A stretch of DNA of 64,000 nucleotides from a virus. Location of the stretch: positions 54,539 through 118,538 of the IMG/VR virus record IMGVR_UViG_3300030060_004050. The stretch is one strand, 5' to 3'. The position numbers and the translations under genes were made by a program. Within the stretch, counting starts at the first letter, position 1. Each line of letters opens with the position of its first letter. The notes beneath the pieces were generated by a model, which did no database searches, was not told the origin of the DNA, and was given only the letters and a program-made list of their open reading frames with translations. Of the stretch, positions 51,678 through 57,974 are shown piece by piece.

Positions 51678-51687
51678 ATTTACATTT

Positions 51688-51717
51688 ATGAAAAGGTGCA
51701 TCCGCACCGCCCCTTAG
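51688..51717 (+). other. Possible nine-codon leader ORF in the 51750 transcript
   Basis: ATG 51688 opens a reading frame of nine codons (MKRCIRTAP) that ends at TAG 51717 and spans the leader hairpin. It begins only four bases after the predicted transcription start. It may act as a leader peptide coupling ribosomes to the hairpin, or be chance. Confidence 0.3.
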
Positions 51718-51749
51718 CCGGGTTACACTTAACAAAAGGAGAATAAGTT

Positions 51750-51956
51750 ATGGCTAATAAAGTTTGTCCCAAAGAGGACTGCCCAGTGACAGGAAACTGT
51801 CAGAAGGATATCGTAAGCAGATCACTTGCAAAGGTAGGTGTATGCCGAAGTATGCTATTCACCCTAGCACTTCTTCCATTCGCATGGGAAGGTGTCGTGT
51901 GGGTAGCGAGTGCGGTTAAGTCCATCTGGGACGCAGCAACCACAGCAGTTGGTTGA
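51750..51956 (+). CDS. Small Cys-rich membrane protein
   Basis: The 68-residue product has an N-terminal Cys cluster (CPKEDCPVTGNC) and one membrane segment (SMLFTLALLPFAWEGVVWVASAV), followed by a short amphipathic end. It is the only gene between a consensus-like promoter and a strong terminator, so it is a self-contained early-type unit. Such small membrane proteins often act on the host envelope (holin-like, exclusion, or takeover), but no family is recognised. The ribosome site AAAGGAG is strong. Confidence 0.65.
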   Translation: MANKVCPKEDCPVTGNCQKDIVSRSLAKVGVCRSMLFTLALLPFAWEGVVWVASAVKSIWDAATTAVG

Positions 51957-51991
51957 TAGAGCGAGTCCCGAACGCTCTTACATAACTGAAA

Positions 51992-52020
51992 CCCTCTGGT
52001 GAAAACCAGAGGGTTTTTTT
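51992..52020 (+). terminator. Strong rho-independent terminator
   Basis: CCCTCTGG and CCAGAGGG form a perfect 8-bp stem with a TGAAAA loop and are followed by seven T residues. It ends the long plus-strand block exactly where the convergent minus-strand gene stops (TAA complement at 52019-52021). Confidence 0.93.
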
Positions 52021-52312
52021 ATTCAACAGGTGGTCTTTTCATCGATCCGAGGAACCAGTCTTCCCCAATCATGGCATCTGCTCCACCCATGTCATTTCCA
52101 AAATCAGATACACTTTGCGACGATGCTGGTCTATATCTTTGATCGTGAGTTAATCCTTTTCCATACTTGAACATGGTTAAAAGATCTGGATCAAAAGGAA
52201 AGTCTTGTCCTTGGGGTGTAATTTCTTGATTTGGTTCTGCGTCCGCGCCGCCTGGATCCATTGGGCGAAATTTACGTCCTCTTAGTTTAATGTAGTCTGA
52301 TCTCTTTCTCAT
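52019..52312 (-). CDS. Small hypothetical protein
   Basis: The 97-residue product has a basic start (MRKRSDYIKLRGRKFRP), a Pro/Gly/acidic middle and a short DDWFLG-like end (MIGEDWFLGSMKRPP). It is not recognised. It is coupled to the PAP2-like gene by an ATGA overlap and ends at the shared terminator. A virion role is possible because marine T4-like phages carry similar small Gly/Pro proteins, but there is no direct evidence. Confidence 0.5.
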   Translation of the reverse strand: MRKRSDYIKLRGRKFRPMDPGGADAEPNQEITPQGQDFPFDPDLLTMFKYGKGLTHDQRYRPASSQSVSDFGNDMGGADAMIGEDWFLGSMKRPPVE

Positions 52313-52893
52313 TCTTTACTTTCCTTAAAGTTGCCAAACAAAACATGTGCTAATGTTTGTCCTGCTAAATTATCTGTCGGGTAATTGTTTGAGGAGAGCA
52401 ATCTAGAATTTGCTATCTTATTTGCCATTTCCATAAACACCTCTTTATATAGGGGAAACTGATCGGCAAAGTATAATGAAAAGAACATGGATTCCGTCGA
52501 GTGACCTGATGGATATGATCCGTTAAACTCCGATTGAACTGTTTCCTTTAATTCAAATCCTTGCTTTTCTGCGACAACAATAGGTCTATTCCTAGCATGT
52601 TTTGTTTTTTCTAGAAGAACTATGCTTTTCAAATCTTCCGCTATCTCAAAAATTTCTTGCTCGTTTACGTTTAGCGAAAATTGATCAACAAGATGTAAGT
52701 ACTGATTAAGAATATCACCATTATAGTTTTCAATAATATTTACATCATCCTGCTTTAATCTCCTACCCACATTTTCCAACAACTCCAGTTCAACGCTAGT
52801 TTTTTCACTAGAGTCTTCTGGAGGAGACATTAACAGGGAAGTTGTGTTCACCTGTAGTCTCTTCAAATGAATGTTGTTATGGATGTTGTTCAT
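52309..52893 (-). CDS. PAP2-type phosphatase-like protein with altered nucleophile
   Basis: The 194-residue protein shows the three acid-phosphatase motifs: KTKHARNRP (KX6RP), YPSGHSTES (PSGH) and SRLLSSNNYPTD (SRX5HX3D). In the third motif the nucleophilic His is Asn. Active PAP2 enzymes remove phosphate from lipids or small molecules; with this change it may bind without turnover. No signal peptide is seen. I start at ATG 52893, five bases after a late-type box CATAAATA; a longer frame to 52917 would contain that box. Confidence 0.75.
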   Translation of the reverse strand: MNNIHNNIHLKRLQVNTTSLLMSPPEDSSEKTSVELELLENVGRRLKQDDVNIIENYNGDILNQYLHLVDQFSLNVNEQEIFEIAEDLKSIVLLEKTKHARNRPIVVAEKQGFELKETVQSEFNGSYPSGHSTESMFFSLYFADQFPLYKEVFMEMANKIANSRLLSSNNYPTDNLAGQTLAHVLFGNFKESKE

Positions 52894-52898
52894 AAAAA

Positions 52899-52906
52899 TA
52901 TTTATG
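52899..52906 (-). promoter_or_regulatory. Late-type box CATAAATA with leaderless geometry
   Basis: On the minus strand CATAAATA is followed by TTTTT and ATG 52893, so the T4-like late start site falls on the A of the start codon. This matches the layout before uvsW. Confidence 0.5.
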
Positions 52907-52946
52907 TGTATTGACACCTACATATTGTAGATAAAGGAGAATTACG

Positions 52947-53537
52947 ATGGTAATTGCAGGAATAGATTATAGTTTAAGAGGACCAGCAATCTGTGTTTTT
53001 CATGGTGTAGACTCTTACACCGGAAAAAAGGTTGAAAAATTCTCTTTTAAAAACTGCTCTTTCTTTTACCTAACAGACGTTAAGAAATACGCATCCACCT
53101 TCATGAAGAACATTCATGGTAAGTTGTTTTCTGACGTTGAATGTGATCCTCAAAGGTACAACAGCATATCAGACTGGGCGATAGAAGTCTTAAAAAAGTA
53201 CAATTGCACTCAGGTTGCACTTGAGGGTTACTCCTTTGGTTCTAAGGGAAAGGTTTTTCACATCGCAGAGAACACCGGAGTTCTTAAGTATAGATTGTTT
53301 CAAGAGTCCATCCCAGTGGACATTATTCCTCCAACAACAATTAAAAAGTTTGCGACGGGAAAGGGTAATGCAGATAAAAAGGCGATGCATGAGGCATTTG
53401 AAAAGGAAACATGTCTAAATCTACATCAGGTGATAACACCCAAGAAAAAGGAAGTAACAAATCCTGTTTCTGATGTAGTTGATGCCTTTTATATTTGTAA
53501 AATGTTTTATGAAAGACTAACCAACGATAAAGAATAG
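52947..53537 (+). CDS. RuvC-like Holliday junction resolvase/nuclease
   Basis: The 196-residue protein has a RNase H-fold nuclease pattern of the RuvC type: AGIDYSLRGPAI with Asp7, QVALEGYSFGSKG with Glu93, then KFATGKGNADKKAM and a C-terminal SDVVDAFYI supplying the last acidic residues. It is the only plus-strand gene in this part and has its own AAAGGAGA ribosome site. It could resolve branched DNA before packaging, in addition to the endonuclease VII at 19544. A TTGACA at 52910 lacks a matching -10 box, so its promoter is unclear. Confidence 0.82.
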   Translation: MVIAGIDYSLRGPAICVFHGVDSYTGKKVEKFSFKNCSFFYLTDVKKYASTFMKNIHGKLFSDVECDPQRYNSISDWAIEVLKKYNCTQVALEGYSFGSKGKVFHIAENTGVLKYRLFQESIPVDIIPPTTIKKFATGKGNADKKAMHEAFEKETCLNLHQVITPKKKEVTNPVSDVVDAFYICKMFYERLTNDKE

Positions 53538-53539
53538 TA

Positions 53540-53803
53540 TTATCGAGGTAACTCTTTAGCAATTGACATCATCCTGTTTGTAGACCATTCTCTGTTCTTG
53601 TCTACGTTATCGATGATGTTGTCGATCTCTCTTCTGAGTTCTCTCTCGTTGCGTTGTCTCATTTCTCTCTCACTTGAGATGGTTCTCTCTAGTGTAGATA
53701 CTTTATGACTGATTTTCCAAACAAATCCAATCAGGGTGAACACGGCGGTGCCTAGTGCTGTCATTACGAAATCCATGAAGTAGTTGCTTAATGCATCTTC
53801 CAT
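53540..53803 (-). CDS. Membrane-anchored coiled-coil protein (possible holin/antiholin or spanin-like)
   Basis: The 87-residue product has one N-terminal membrane segment (FVMTALGTAVFTLIGFVWKI) followed by a highly charged helix with heptads (KVSTLERTISSEREMRQRNERELRREI). This is the layout of inner-membrane spanins and of some small phage membrane proteins. It is the last gene of a minus-strand group with a 3-TM protein and a lipoprotein. AAGGAG precedes ATG 53803. Confidence 0.6.
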   Translation of the reverse strand: MEDALSNYFMDFVMTALGTAVFTLIGFVWKISHKVSTLERTISSEREMRQRNERELRREIDNIIDNVDKNREWSTNRMMSIAKELPR

Positions 53804-53851
53804 GCGATTTCTCCTTGCGGGGGTTTTTTTAGTTACACCATATATATAATT

Positions 53852-54451
53852 TCAACCTGTCCAATTTGTTAATAAAATACCAAGATCTTCTGCATCCACG
53901 ATACCGTCTGAGTTGAAGTCTGCTGCTCCATCCATGCCCCATTGAGAGAACAGCATACCTAAGTCCCACCCGTCGATGTCACCATCGTCGTTGAAGTCAC
54001 CCCATACTTGTATCTCCACGGAATAAATCCAGTCCCTTGTGAATGGTATACCGCTTGCAAGAGCCGCATCTGTGTAGAACACAACTTGACCGTCATCAGC
54101 ACACACTTCATAATCTGTATCATGTTGTGTGATTGTGTATTCACCTTTCGGGACGGTAACGTAGTGTCTGTATTTAATGCGTCTTGCTTGAGGGGTTTGA
54201 TTCGTAAACGTGACTGTGCCCTGCGAGTCGAATAGGTTGGTTACAATTATTCGGTTATCAATGTAGTCAACTTCAATTACACGGGTATCGCTTACAACCC
54301 CACCAGTGGTATGCAGATATCCGTTTTCTAGTTCAAGTCTATGCACATCGAAGGAAACCAATGGCGGGGGACAAGAATCTTGTGCTGTGGTGGGGGTTGT
54401 TGTGAAAAAAACAAAGTATAATAAACTAGTTGAGAGTATCCTCTGCTTCAT
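53852..54451 (-). CDS. Secreted protein with tandem dockerin-type repeats
   Basis: The 199-residue protein has a signal peptide (MKQRILSTSLLYFVFFTTTPTTAQ), then a beta-rich domain of about 110 residues (IEVDYIDNRIIVTNLF, GTVTFTNQTP). The C-terminus holds two EF-type loops, DFNDDGDIDGWDLGMLFSQWG and DFNSDGIVDAEDLGILLTNW. Each has Asp/Asn at 1, 3, 5, Gly 6 and Asp 12, with the helix of dockerin half-repeats. Such endings are typical of secreted planctomycete proteins. I use ATG 54451 because it starts the signal peptide. It overlaps the upstream lipoprotein gene. Confidence 0.7.
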   Translation of the reverse strand: MKQRILSTSLLYFVFFTTTPTTAQDSCPPPLVSFDVHRLELENGYLHTTGGVVSDTRVIEVDYIDNRIIVTNLFDSQGTVTFTNQTPQARRIKYRHYVTVPKGEYTITQHDTDYEVCADDGQVVFYTDAALASGIPFTRDWIYSVEIQVWGDFNDDGDIDGWDLGMLFSQWGMDGAADFNSDGIVDAEDLGILLTNWTG

Positions 54452-54686
54452 CTTTCGCTGCTTTCTTGGTGGGTTTAAAAGCCGCATACGTTAAATATAT
54501 AGCACCCAAAAGCAACGGAGAATAAAATAACCAAAAGGCAGTGGAAGAAGTTTTTTCAATTTGAGCGTTATTCTTTACGGTGTGGACTTCAGGAATCGCA
54601 CCATGCTGTTGAGCATTTCCGTCAACTCGCATATAACCACTGCAAGATGTCATGAGTAAACTACAGACTAGAATCAAACTTCTCAT
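54426..54686 (-). CDS. Candidate unimolecular spanin (lipoprotein plus TM)
   Basis: The 86-residue product begins with a lipoprotein signal (MRSLILVCSLLMTSCSG; Cys15 as lipidation site). A short hydrophilic part follows, then a membrane segment (FWLFYSPLLLGAIYLTYAAF) and a charged tail. A lipid anchor in the outer membrane plus a C-terminal inner-membrane helix is the layout of u-spanins such as T1 gp11, which fuse the two membranes at lysis. At 86 residues it is short for that job. It is coupled to the 3-TM gene by an ATGA overlap. Confidence 0.55.
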   Translation of the reverse strand: MRSLILVCSLLMTSCSGYMRVDGNAQQHGAIPEVHTVKNNAQIEKTSSTAFWLFYSPLLLGAIYLTYAAFKPTKKAAKDEAEDTLN

Positions 54687-55126
54687 CGTCTAGAACTCTT
54701 TCCTACTGCTTGTCCAAAGTAGAAACCTACAATCGCCAGCAGAACCTGTCTGTTCTCTTCGGTGAATAAGTAACCATAAATTTCATGGAAGGTTACTCTT
54801 TGACCTCCACCAATACCAAGGAATGAACCCTCAGTTTCAGTAATCTCCACCACTGTTGGAATTCCAAAGAAAGGAAGAATAAACGGAGCCATTATTGTAC
54901 CAAACAATATGGTAACTACAATAAGTCTCCTAACGGTTTTTCCCGCCTCGATTCCGACTCTAGCAACGGCAAGATCTTGACTCTCATCTTGTCTCTTGCT
55001 TGCACCGATCATCCGCTCGAAGATCTCTTTTTGATCTTGTCGTTTTTCTGCCATAAACTTAAAAAGGAAGCCAGTTAAACTGCTACCAATCAAAGTAAGA
55101 AATTCTGGTGTTAGAAATGCACTCAT
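54683..55126 (-). CDS. Three-TM membrane protein, candidate holin
   Basis: The 147-residue protein has three hydrophobic segments: EFLTLIGSSLTGFLFKFM, LIVVTILFGTIMAPFILPFFG and VLLAIVGFYFGQAV. A charged helix with KRQDQKEIFERMIGASKRQ lies between the first two. Such three-TM proteins fit class I holins, including the 3-TM holin group of gene-transfer agents. It sits upstream of the candidate spanin, so a lysis role is plausible. ATGA overlaps couple it on both sides. No sequence-level proof is visible. Confidence 0.55.
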   Translation of the reverse strand: MSAFLTPEFLTLIGSSLTGFLFKFMAEKRQDQKEIFERMIGASKRQDESQDLAVARVGIEAGKTVRRLIVVTILFGTIMAPFILPFFGIPTVVEITETEGSFLGIGGGQRVTFHEIYGYLFTEENRQVLLAIVGFYFGQAVGKSSRR

Positions 55127-55956
55127 TTGTATGCCTCCTTGAATGGTGTAATGGTTCCATCCTTAGTTCTCAAAGCAATTTTAGTACCTTTGTTTTTATA
55201 TGAATATCTACGAATCGCGTTTTTCATTTTTTCATCGAGCGACTCATAGTTCCACTTTTGATATTTCTTTCTTCCGTGAATCATGCTGTGTGGCATATCA
55301 TCCACATCAAAAACTGCCATTCCTGCAATCATCTCTGGAGCAACTTTTATATCTTCGTGTATATACTCGACAGATTCTCTGCTTACGATAACTTCTTCGC
55401 CAGAATCTAAATGGACAGCAGTGTATAGGGGAATTGAAACCATTTCTGTTAATGGTAGTTTTTCATTTCCCACGATGATAATTTCACCTTCTTGTATTGT
55501 TTCGAACGATGGGGTTACGATTTCCTGACAAGCAACATAAACGCCTGGTTTCATGGTGGGTTCAAATGTGCTTTCGAACAAAACGTCAGCGTCCCTATTT
55601 GTGTCTGTTAAACGCTCTAGGATCCTCTCTACGAGGAGATCTCCCCCCGTTTCATGCTCCCCATTGTGTTGCTCCTTCAATAAGAACAAAGCAGTAGCAT
55701 AGGAACCCAGTTTGCTTTTCAAACCCGGCACTCGTAACATAATCTTCTTTAGATTCCAACAGAGGGTATGGAAGATAGTGTAGGCGGTTCGTTCATCGCC
55801 TCTTAGATCTTTTCTCTTCTTGAGAATGTTCCCATCCTTATCAATTATACCCATCTTAAATGCATCAGTATCTTTAAAATCTGTGGTTAAGATCTTGATG
55901 AATTTATAGGCGACAAGCATATCAACTTGTTCGTTTAACTGAGTTTGATGGTTCAT
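55123..55956 (-). CDS. Conserved T4-like phage protein of unknown role
   Basis: The 277-residue protein has an N-terminal helical part (MLVAYKFIKILTTDFKDTDAFKMG, then TAYTIFHTLCWNLKKIMLRV) and a C-terminal basic half ending in GTKIALRTKDGTITPF. The N-terminal pattern is familiar from marine T4-like genomes, where it remains unassigned. It begins a minus-strand run behind an exact late box and AAGGGAG ribosome site, and is coupled to the 3-TM gene. Virion assembly is a guess from late expression. Confidence 0.55.
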   Translation of the reverse strand: MNHQTQLNEQVDMLVAYKFIKILTTDFKDTDAFKMGIIDKDGNILKKRKDLRGDERTAYTIFHTLCWNLKKIMLRVPGLKSKLGSYATALFLLKEQHNGEHETGGDLLVERILERLTDTNRDADVLFESTFEPTMKPGVYVACQEIVTPSFETIQEGEIIIVGNEKLPLTEMVSIPLYTAVHLDSGEEVIVSRESVEYIHEDIKVAPEMIAGMAVFDVDDMPHSMIHGRKKYQKWNYESLDEKMKNAIRRYSYKNKGTKIALRTKDGTITPFKEAYK

Positions 55957-55958
55957 GT

Positions 55959-56357
55959 CTACAACTCCCTTAGTTTATTTATAACAAATTGATCTAGGGG
56001 AATCTCTACTAAATCGGCTTCTGGTATATCTTTCTCTGGTAGGTAATTCAGATACACTAAAAACGTCTTTAATAGATCATGCATTTCCTCTTCTATTTTA
56101 TAGAATAGTATTCTGGTTGCAGATTCTACACCAAATACGTTGTAGAATATAATGATGTGATTAAGTATAAGCCTCTCTCGTAGTATGTCGCTGTTGCGAA
56201 ACTTTCGAAAGAGGCGTTTAATATACTTTATTCTGTTAAGGTCTTCTTGGAACTCGTCCATACCGATACACTGTGGATTGTCATAATGCTTCATCGCATA
56301 CATCATGTAAGTGTTTGGGTTTAACTGATCATTCAGTTGCATAATACAAAGTTCCAT
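55959..56357 (-). CDS. Conserved hypothetical phage protein
   Basis: The 132-residue helical protein contains GMDEFQEDLNRIKYIKRLFRKF, LRERLILNHIIIFYNVFG and a C-terminal LLKTFLVYLNYLPEKDI, a pattern repeatedly present in marine T4-like phages without known function. It lies two bases upstream of the next gene in transcription order. Two other Met codons (residues 6 and 18) are possible starts. Confidence 0.6.
   Translation of the reverse strand: MELCIMQLNDQLNPNTYMMYAMKHYDNPQCIGMDEFQEDLNRIKYIKRLFRKFRNSDILRERLILNHIIIFYNVFGVESATRILFYKIEEEMHDLLKTFLVYLNYLPEKDIPEADLVEIPLDQFVINKLREL
55976..55983 (-). promoter_or_regulatory. Late promoter box TATAAATA (minus strand)
   Basis: An exact late consensus read on the minus strand lies 19 bases before ATG 55956, inside the end of the upstream gene. 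AAGGGAG follows as ribosome site. It would drive the 55123 gene and the candidate lysis genes late in infection. Confidence 0.78.
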
Positions 56358-56373
56358 AATATATTCTTTTAAT

Positions 56374-56781
56374 TTAAGAAATCTTGCCAGTCATTTTATA
56401 TAGTCCACTTTCATCTTGTGAAATTGATACAGTTAAGTTCATGCCAGTTGAAATTGGACTTTGATCATTGAAGTCTACATCAAAGTCATCAATCTCCATG
56501 CCTCTACCAAACACTTCTGTTGCCTTCTTTAGTGGGAAAGTAACAGATCCGCTGGCTGGAACTTCCTTGTTGTCGAAGTCAAAACCAACAAAGTTTAGTT
56601 TAGTTCTTAGGTTATCGATTGCATTTTTTGGACTGATATAACCTTTGTTCAATTCAAAATTAACTGCTTGGTTAATGTTTGCAATTGTTTCTGGGTCTGT
56701 CTTATCGACTTGATATCGTCCCTGTCTGGTGCTACCAACACCAATGGAATTTCCGTCTCTGATTTCTTTGAATCTTTTCAT
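56374..56781 (-). CDS. Small virion-like protein
   Basis: The 135-residue product is not recognised. It has a basic start (MKRFKEIRDGNSIGVGSTRQGRY), a helix (TIANINQAVNFELNKG) and a beta-rich acidic second half (FDFDNKEVPASGSVTFP, DDFDVDFNDQ, MNLTVSISQDES). It overlaps the upstream gene by four bases. Position in a block of putative head-associated proteins suggests a virion role. Confidence 0.5.
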   Translation of the reverse strand: MKRFKEIRDGNSIGVGSTRQGRYQVDKTDPETIANINQAVNFELNKGYISPKNAIDNLRTKLNFVGFDFDNKEVPASGSVTFPLKKATEVFGRGMEIDDFDVDFNDQSPISTGMNLTVSISQDESGLYKMTGKIS

Positions 56782-57104
56782 TTCTTGTTCCTAAAATATT
56801 CTGCTGCGTTCTCCCAGTCCTTTACCTGATCTTTGGTAGTTGACTGATCCCCTGCGTTTGATTTGGAAAGATAACTCTTGTAGATGTTTTGCTTATCTTC
56901 GAGAGTCTTAGCATTTGATGCAAGTTCTCCTGCTGCCTTTGCTGATTGTAGAAGGTGATCAGGAAGGGTAGTTGGGGTTGAACTTGTTACCTTTTCGATA
57001 TCACGGATCAACGATAAATTTGCATCACTGTTGTCGGTAAACGCACCTTGGGGGTTGAAGTTACCTTGTCCAGTTTCTACGGGATTGCTTTCTGGTTCAC
57101 TCAT
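56778..57104 (-). CDS. Small Asn/Ser-rich hypothetical protein
   Basis: The 108-residue hydrophilic product has a disordered-looking start (EPESNPVETGQGNFNPQG) and a helical remainder (LIRDIEKVTSSTPTTLPDHLLQSAKAAGELA, DWENAAEYFRNK). It is not recognised. ATAAAGGAGATT before ATG 57104 is a strong ribosome site. It belongs to the minus-strand virion-like block. Confidence 0.5.
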   Translation of the reverse strand: MSEPESNPVETGQGNFNPQGAFTDNSDANLSLIRDIEKVTSSTPTTLPDHLLQSAKAAGELASNAKTLEDKQNIYKSYLSKSNAGDQSTTKDQVKDWENAAEYFRNKK

Positions 57105-57137
57105 ATTGAATCTCCTTTATCATATGTATGTATAAAT

Positions 57138-57974
57138 TCAGCCTTCTCGCTGCATCCTACGACGATTCTTTTCTCTTTCCTGTGCAACGTCAATTTCACG
57201 TTCGTGCTTTGTCCTGATTCTTTCGTTTTCAGCACGATGTCTACGCTTTATTCTTTCTACTGGTGAGGCCTGTTCTCCAAAAATACCAAACGGGGCAGTA
57301 AAGGGTAGGTACTCTAGGTAGGGCGTCATGGTAGAGACGCCTCGGATCAGGGTTGGAATTATACTGTTGTCTGGGTTAATTGGACTTACACCACCACCAC
57401 CGATTGGTTTAACTCCTCCGGGAATTATATCTCCGGGTTGTACTGTAGGTCCAAAGATGTGCGGATACATATCTTCTAAAGTATCTGCTGCTATATCTAA
57501 ATTGTTAAGCATCCACGATCTAAGAAGATCTCTAAATATATTTTGCAACGCATTACCCTGTATTCCTAGTAGATCGAGAACTTGTCTCAGGAATGGGAAT
57601 CTGTTAAACAGTGTATTTGGAATATGGGGACGATAGAAAAATCTCATGATTGATAGAAAATTACCAAAATTAAGCACAAAACCAACCGCTGGATATTGCT
57701 GAATAAATACTTGATAAACTCCAAACATGGGATGTGATGCGTTTGCCGCTCCACCGGCAGGGGGTAGCAACCAAGGCGGGAAGTGGTAACCATGGGTGCT
57801 TAAAGATCCGGGATTCACTCCGGGAGGAACGTCTACTTCTGGTCTTTGAATAAGATCTGGAATACCATTACCGTCTTGATCCCAACTCGGATTTCCAGAA
57901 GTGTTGCCCATCATTTGTTCTAGAATCATGTCTGCTCGGTTTAATGATTCTGCTATTTTACTTAGATCTGACAT
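57138..57974 (-). CDS. Virion-associated protein with targeting-like N-terminus and calcium-type motif
   Basis: The 278-residue product begins MSDLSKIAESLNRADMILEQ, which has prohead-protease-type sites (IAE|S, ILE|Q). A WDQDGNGIPDLIQ motif follows, a thrombospondin-type-3-like calcium loop. The middle has hydrophobic stretches (FVLNFGNFLSIMRFF) and a Gly/Pro part (GGVKPIGGGGVSP); the end is strongly basic (RIKRRHRAENERIRTKHERE). It could be a DNA-associated head protein. It overlaps the polyprotein gene by 17 bases. Confidence 0.5.
   Translation of the reverse strand: MSDLSKIAESLNRADMILEQMMGNTSGNPSWDQDGNGIPDLIQRPEVDVPPGVNPGSLSTHGYHFPPWLLPPAGGAANASHPMFGVYQVFIQQYPAVGFVLNFGNFLSIMRFFYRPHIPNTLFNRFPFLRQVLDLLGIQGNALQNIFRDLLRSWMLNNLDIAADTLEDMYPHIFGPTVQPGDIIPGGVKPIGGGGVSPINPDNSIIPTLIRGVSTMTPYLEYLPFTAPFGIFGEQASPVERIKRRHRAENERIRTKHEREIDVAQEREKNRRRMQREG

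Noticed and set aside
51959-51981. GAGCG...CGCTC inverted repeat after the 51750 gene, considered as a tRNA or attachment-site fragment
   Set aside because: There is no cloverleaf and no T-loop sequence; it is only a short weak hairpin before the true terminator.
52908-52946. TTGACA upstream of the RuvC-like gene as a sigma70 promoter
   Set aside because: No acceptable -10 box lies 15-19 bases downstream; the ribosome site follows too soon.
54008-55697. Plus-strand frames opposite the lysis and unknown genes
   Set aside because: They have no ribosome sites and conflict with a tightly coupled minus-strand operon.
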